A stretch of DNA of 64,000 bases from JAXHTY01 sp034189225 (lineage in GTDB: Bacteria > Desulfobacterota > Desulfobacteria > Desulfobacterales > Desulfosudaceae), in NCBI GenBank assembly GCA_034189225.1, contig JAXHVL010000072.1, positions 10,499 through 74,498 on the forward strand, in the 5' to 3' direction. The position numbers and the translations under genes were made by a program. The notes under the pieces were generated by a model. The model was not told the DNA's origin. It ran no database searches and saw only the letters and a list, made by a program, of their open reading frames with translations. Of the stretch, positions 61,128 through 64,000 are shown piece after piece (positions within the stretch are counted from its first letter, which is position 1; every line of letters starts with the position of its first letter).

Positions 61128-62070
61128 AGCACCCTCCTTAATAAGTATATCACCATTTTCATACCAGTTAATCCGATTGTAGCCCTTAATAATTTCGTTC
61201 CCGGCGTCATGACGGCCGCGCTGCCGGCGGCCACGCCGAACAGGACGGATTCTCTGAGCGGCCTGCCGCGGACAAGACTCAGGACGATACCGGCCACCAT
61301 GCTGTCGCCGGCGCCCACCTTGCTGACAATCGGCACGGTCGGCGGCAGGATGCGTTCGGTGGTCTCCCCTAAAACCATCAAAGCGCCTGCCGCGCCCAGC
61401 GAGATGACCAGCAATTCGCACCGGCCGCTTCCGATCATCTTTCGGGCCTCCACCTTGATCTGTGCTTCTTCTTTGATATCTTTTCCAACCAGCTCCCTGA
61501 ATTCACGGACATTGGGTTTGATCAGATACACGCCTTCCTCAAGCGCCCTTTTCATAGCTTTCCCCGCAACGTCAATATGACTTTTGCGCTCCGTTCCTTC
61601 CCGATGCGCGCCACCCGCGCATAAAAGTCAGGGGGCACGCCCGGCGGGAGGCTCCCGCTGGCCACCAGATACGCGGGTGCCGGGTCCACGGCCGACAAGG
61701 CTGTCAGGAATTGTTCCCACTCCTGTTTCTGAAACTCCGGCCCCGGCATTCCAAATCGATACTGCCGGCCGGTGGACTCCTCCAGCACAACCAGGCTCTC
61801 CCGGATCAATCCCCCGATGGGAAAGGGTCGATGGTTCAGCCCTTCCTGGTCCAGGAGCTTTTGCAGCCTCTTTCCCGTCAGGCCGCCCGCGGAATTAAGG
61901 AGCAGGGCTTCGCCCCCCGGTTTCTTAATGGCCCGGGAGACATTCACCCCGCCCCCTCCGGGTTCGAATTGAGGGGGCTGGCAGTACAGCTTTCGCCCGG
62001 CCGTGGCATGCGCGACACGTGTACTCTTGTCGATCGCCGGATTCAAGGTCATGGTCACAATAATTTTCAT
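61124..62070 (-). pseudogene. pfkB: PfkB-type (1-)phosphofructokinase with a frameshift
   Basis: The first part (MKIIVTMTLNPAIDKSTRVA, PGGGGVNVSRAI, ASGSLPPGVP) ends in a wrong frame near 61565. The second part continues in another frame with MKRALEEGVYLIKPNVREF and the catalytic VGAGDSMVAGIVLS. Restoring one base in the run around ATATTGACGTT gives an uninterrupted KVILDVAGKAMKRAL. PfkB enzymes phosphorylate fructose phosphates. Either a real one-base loss or a sequencing error explains it. The C-terminal tail after PGTKLL is also unusual. Confidence 0.85.
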
Positions 62071-62140
62071 GGATCGCCACGTTCCTTCGTCAGAGAGAAG
62101 GCCATGTCGCTGGTACGGCAGCCCCGGATATTGCCTCCGC

Positions 62141-62440
62141 TCAAGAAGCGTGGCCAGGCACTGAAACGAAGGGGGCAAAGCTTTCCTTGCGTTCACCGGT
62201 GAAGATCAGCTTGTCTGAGTGCCCATTGCCTGAGGGAAAATTGCGCAGGAAAACGTCTTTGCCAAAATCATCCACACGCGACAAGCTCTGGGTATGCACA
62301 AAAATCTTATTGTAGCGGCTAATGCCCTCTCTGATGGTATGAACCAGCTCCATGGCGGAGGAACCGTCAAAAACACCAATGAGTTTCAGATGGAGGTTGT
62401 CGCTGTTGCCGTACAGAAAAATTTTGAATTTGTCGGCCAT
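62141..62440 (-). CDS. STAS-like small protein
   Basis: A 99-residue protein. Residues 1-75 (FKIFLYGNSDNLHLKLIGVF, SAMELVHTIREG, KIFVHTQSLSRV) have the strand-helix pattern of STAS/anti-sigma-antagonist domains, though the usual phosphorylated serine cannot be assigned. The C-terminal 20 residues may not be native. An AAGGAGAC site precedes the ATG. It lies 71 bases before pfkB. Confidence 0.5.
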   Translation of the reverse strand: MADKFKIFLYGNSDNLHLKLIGVFDGSSAMELVHTIREGISRYNKIFVHTQSLSRVDDFGKDVFLRNFPSGNGHSDKLIFTGERKESFAPFVSVPGHAS

Positions 62441-62554
62441 GTTCGTCTCCTTTATATTTTAAACGGTTTTCTTTCCAGACCGTTTGCCGGATAATAAGTT
62501 TTGTCGTCATCCATTCACCCCGAAGGTATCATCGTACGGATAAGGGAGGAGCCG

Positions 62555-62749
62555 TCATGAGGTTCCCTTAACAGGCCGTGGCCCGGCAAAAAACCAGATA
62601 ATCAGTCCCAGAACCGGGAGAATGAGGATCAGGACGATCCAGAACACCTTTCCGCCAGTAGATGCCGCACTGCCCAAAGTCTTCACAATAGCCCAGACGT
62701 CTGCGGCCAGAATGATAAGCCCCAGAAGTCCGCCGATTTCTATCCCCAT
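62555..62749 (-). CDS. PLDc_N-type small membrane protein
   Basis: A 64-residue protein with two transmembrane helices (5-24 and 34-54) and the FWIVLILILPVLGLIIWFFA pattern ending GPRPVK, typical of stand-alone PLDc_N (phospholipase D N-terminal) domains. The function is unknown. A GGGG-rich site precedes the ATG. It follows the lipoprotein gene by 21 bases. Confidence 0.8.
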   Translation of the reverse strand: MGIEIGGLLGLIILAADVWAIVKTLGSAASTGGKVFWIVLILILPVLGLIIWFFAGPRPVKGTS

Positions 62750-62770
62750 GTTACCCCGCCTTTCAGTGTT

Positions 62771-63274
62771 CTATTTGTTGGCCTTATTGGCGTCAAATTC
62801 ATTGGCAGACCTTTCCCAGGCATCACCGAGAGCCTTATATGCCTCCGAGAACCCTTTTTTCGTATGCTCCCAGGCGCCGGCGGAACTGGCTTTCAGACTG
62901 CCGTACCACTCGGCTGCCTCAGTTCGTTGCTTCCGCAGAGTTTTCAGATTGGTACGTGCTTTTTCCCGAGCGGCCTTGTTCATTTGATCCCAGTTATCGT
63001 CGATACGTTTTTCCAGTACATCGATACGCTTATCCATATTATTTAAAGCCGTTTTGGCTTTCTGAACCGCTTTGTCCCGCTGACCGGCGGTATAGGCTCC
63101 AAGCGCTTTAACCAAATCCTGCGTTTCCTGTTTAACTTCCTTTATCGAAGTGTTGTCTTCTGATATCGCCTTTTTGGCTGCAGATGAATCTGTACAGCCT
63201 GTCAGGGTTATTACGAGCATGGCACTTAAGGCAATTAACATGAACATAGAATAGTTCGTTTTTATATATTTCAT
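62771..63274 (-). CDS. Coiled-coil lipoprotein
   Basis: A 167-residue protein with a signal peptide ending in the lipobox LTGC (Cys about residue 27). A long helical, charged region follows (KAKTALNNMDKRIDVLEKRI, WDQMNKAAREKARTNLKTLR) and a WEHTKKGFSEAYKALGDAWE tail. That tail resembles the C-terminus of the 63360 protein, so the two probably share ancestry in the sll1863-like stress-response group. It should be anchored in the outer or inner membrane. Confidence 0.75.
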   Translation of the reverse strand: MKYIKTNYSMFMLIALSAMLVITLTGCTDSSAAKKAISEDNTSIKEVKQETQDLVKALGAYTAGQRDKAVQKAKTALNNMDKRIDVLEKRIDDNWDQMNKAAREKARTNLKTLRKQRTEAAEWYGSLKASSAGAWEHTKKGFSEAYKALGDAWERSANEFDANKANK

Positions 63275-63359
63275 TTGCTATCTCCGTATATTGGGGTTGA
63301 ATGCTATTTGGTGCTAAATTATGTAGCCGGGCTAAATGGCTAAAAACCACAGGGGGGGG

Positions 63360-63650
63360 TTATTTGAATCTGGAAGCAGCCGACTTTACAGCGTTGCGGA
63401 GCGAATCCAACGCACTGTCCATGCCCACCTTGAGATCCCCCCAGGCGCCATCACCGGCCTGCTGCAATTCCGCTATCTTTTCCTCCACGTCTTTGCGTTT
63501 TGCCCGCAGGTCCGCCAACTGTTTCTCATATTCGATTTTCGCCTCAGCTTCCGCCTGATCGGCCTTTACTTCGATCTTGTCGATCTCGGCATTCCATTCA
63601 TCCATTTTGGCTTTTAATTTTTGCACATAGGCATCTCTTTTCTCGGTCAT
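63360..63650 (-). CDS. sll1863-type stress-response coiled-coil protein
   Basis: A 96-residue cytoplasmic protein, almost entirely helical: YVQKLKAKMDEWNAEIDKIE, YEKQLADLRAKRKDVEEKIA, then GAWGDLKVGMDSALDSLRNA. This matches the small sll1863-family proteins linked to stress responses. It has an AAAGGAGG site. It and the lipoprotein downstream may be a pair. Confidence 0.8.
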   Translation of the reverse strand: MTEKRDAYVQKLKAKMDEWNAEIDKIEVKADQAEAEAKIEYEKQLADLRAKRKDVEEKIAELQQAGDGAWGDLKVGMDSALDSLRNAVKSAASRFK

Positions 63651-64000
63651 GATGTTTTCCTCCTTTTACGCTAACCCGAATATTTCATGAATTTCTTCGA
63701 CTGCGGGTGGAGCCAGGGGCTCGGGCCTCTTTTCCGCCGCCCCTTGGTTTCTCCGCTGCTTTCCATTTTTGTATACCTTTTTCCGTACTGGTGTCGTTCG
63801 GGTGGCCTCTAGGCAACAATTTCCAGCACCTTGTGTTTTTTGATTCTGGCGGAGGCAGCCCCGGCCCTTTGCGTCTACGTGCTACGTCCCACATTATTTG
63901 GCCCCAAAATCTCACATTATTGAAGTGATTCCTATGTTGCAAAATAAGGCAAACAAATCGGCGCTATTTAAATTAAAATCATATGATTAGGGTTTCTTAT
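63651..64000. other. No gene recognised
   Basis: Open frames here lack family likeness and good start sites. The last 80 bases are AT-rich and may hold the promoter of the 63360 gene's operon or of a gene beyond the edge. Confidence 0.5.

Noticed and set aside
62071..62196. N-terminal extension of PfkB from 62196
   Set aside because: The family's start is the MKIIVTMTLNP at 62070; the upstream codons overlap the STAS-like gene's end.

Overview
The window looks like chromosome of a mesophilic sulfate-reducing or related anaerobe of the Desulfobacterota (Desulfobacteraceae/Desulfosarcinaceae-like). Gene content points there: acyl-CoA carboxylase and beta-oxidation operons, multiheme cytochromes c, a split-Soret-type cytochrome, a tungsten-type aldehyde:ferredoxin oxidoreductase (AOR) with a tungstate importer, a NikKLMQO-type nickel importer and LL-diaminopimelate aminotransferase. 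This is inferred from gene families; no marker gene gives a species.

Layout. 1-4568 (minus): carboxyltransferase, biotin carboxylase, biotin carrier, enoyl-CoA hydratase and the start of an AtuA-like gene, a likely branched-chain or isoprenoid acyl-CoA operon. 4975-6963 (minus): octaheme HAO-like cytochrome plus NapC-type quinol dehydrogenase. 7359-8412: a PilZ gene without a start codon and two tRNA-Ser genes among repeats. 8931-13421 (plus): fadN-fadA with a clear promoter/operator, then a lipoprotein hydrolase. 14082-20088 (minus): MFS permease, TIM-barrel isomerase, MscS channel, second-type EF-G, GerMN protein. 20404-23918 (minus): tupABC tungstate importer with an HTH/PBP regulator. 24805-26028: dapL. 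26232-30379 (plus): decayed island with a transposase stub, an RND-pump fragment, frameshifted hypotheticals, a broken DarT/DarG pair and a TPR protein. 30418-42190 (minus): carbohydrate island with two glycosyltransferases, two GH130 enzymes, a kinase-like protein, a Ca2+-type P-ATPase and an MFS permease, plus remnants of a third GH130, a glucokinase and a debranching-type enzyme. 42596-47939 (minus): HNH nuclease and nickel ECF importer with a His-rich tail on its tandem ATPase. 48637-53787 (minus): S1 protein, sigma-54 activator, AOR, membrane protein. 53926-62440 (minus): pyruvate kinase, split-Soret-like cytochrome, LpoB-like protein, acyl-CoA synthetase-GNAT fusion, unusual cytochrome c, frameshifted pfkB, STAS-like protein. 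62555-63650: small envelope/stress proteins.

Two themes stand out. First, many genes survive only as short scars that join two distant parts of one gene, or parts of different genes, often at short direct repeats. They include an AOR paralog, glycogen phosphorylase (two separate scars), GH130, glucokinase, DarG and a sigma-54 regulator tail. The lost functions lean toward glycogen and sugar use, and pfkB carries a frameshift. Second, intergenic gaps are packed with small non-autonomous repeats, at least two of them MITE-like, with terminal inverted repeats and, in one copy, a 9-bp flanking duplication. Working systems that fit together are fatty/branched acyl-CoA oxidation, tungstate uptake with the W-enzyme AOR, nickel uptake, and quinol-linked cytochrome electron transfer.
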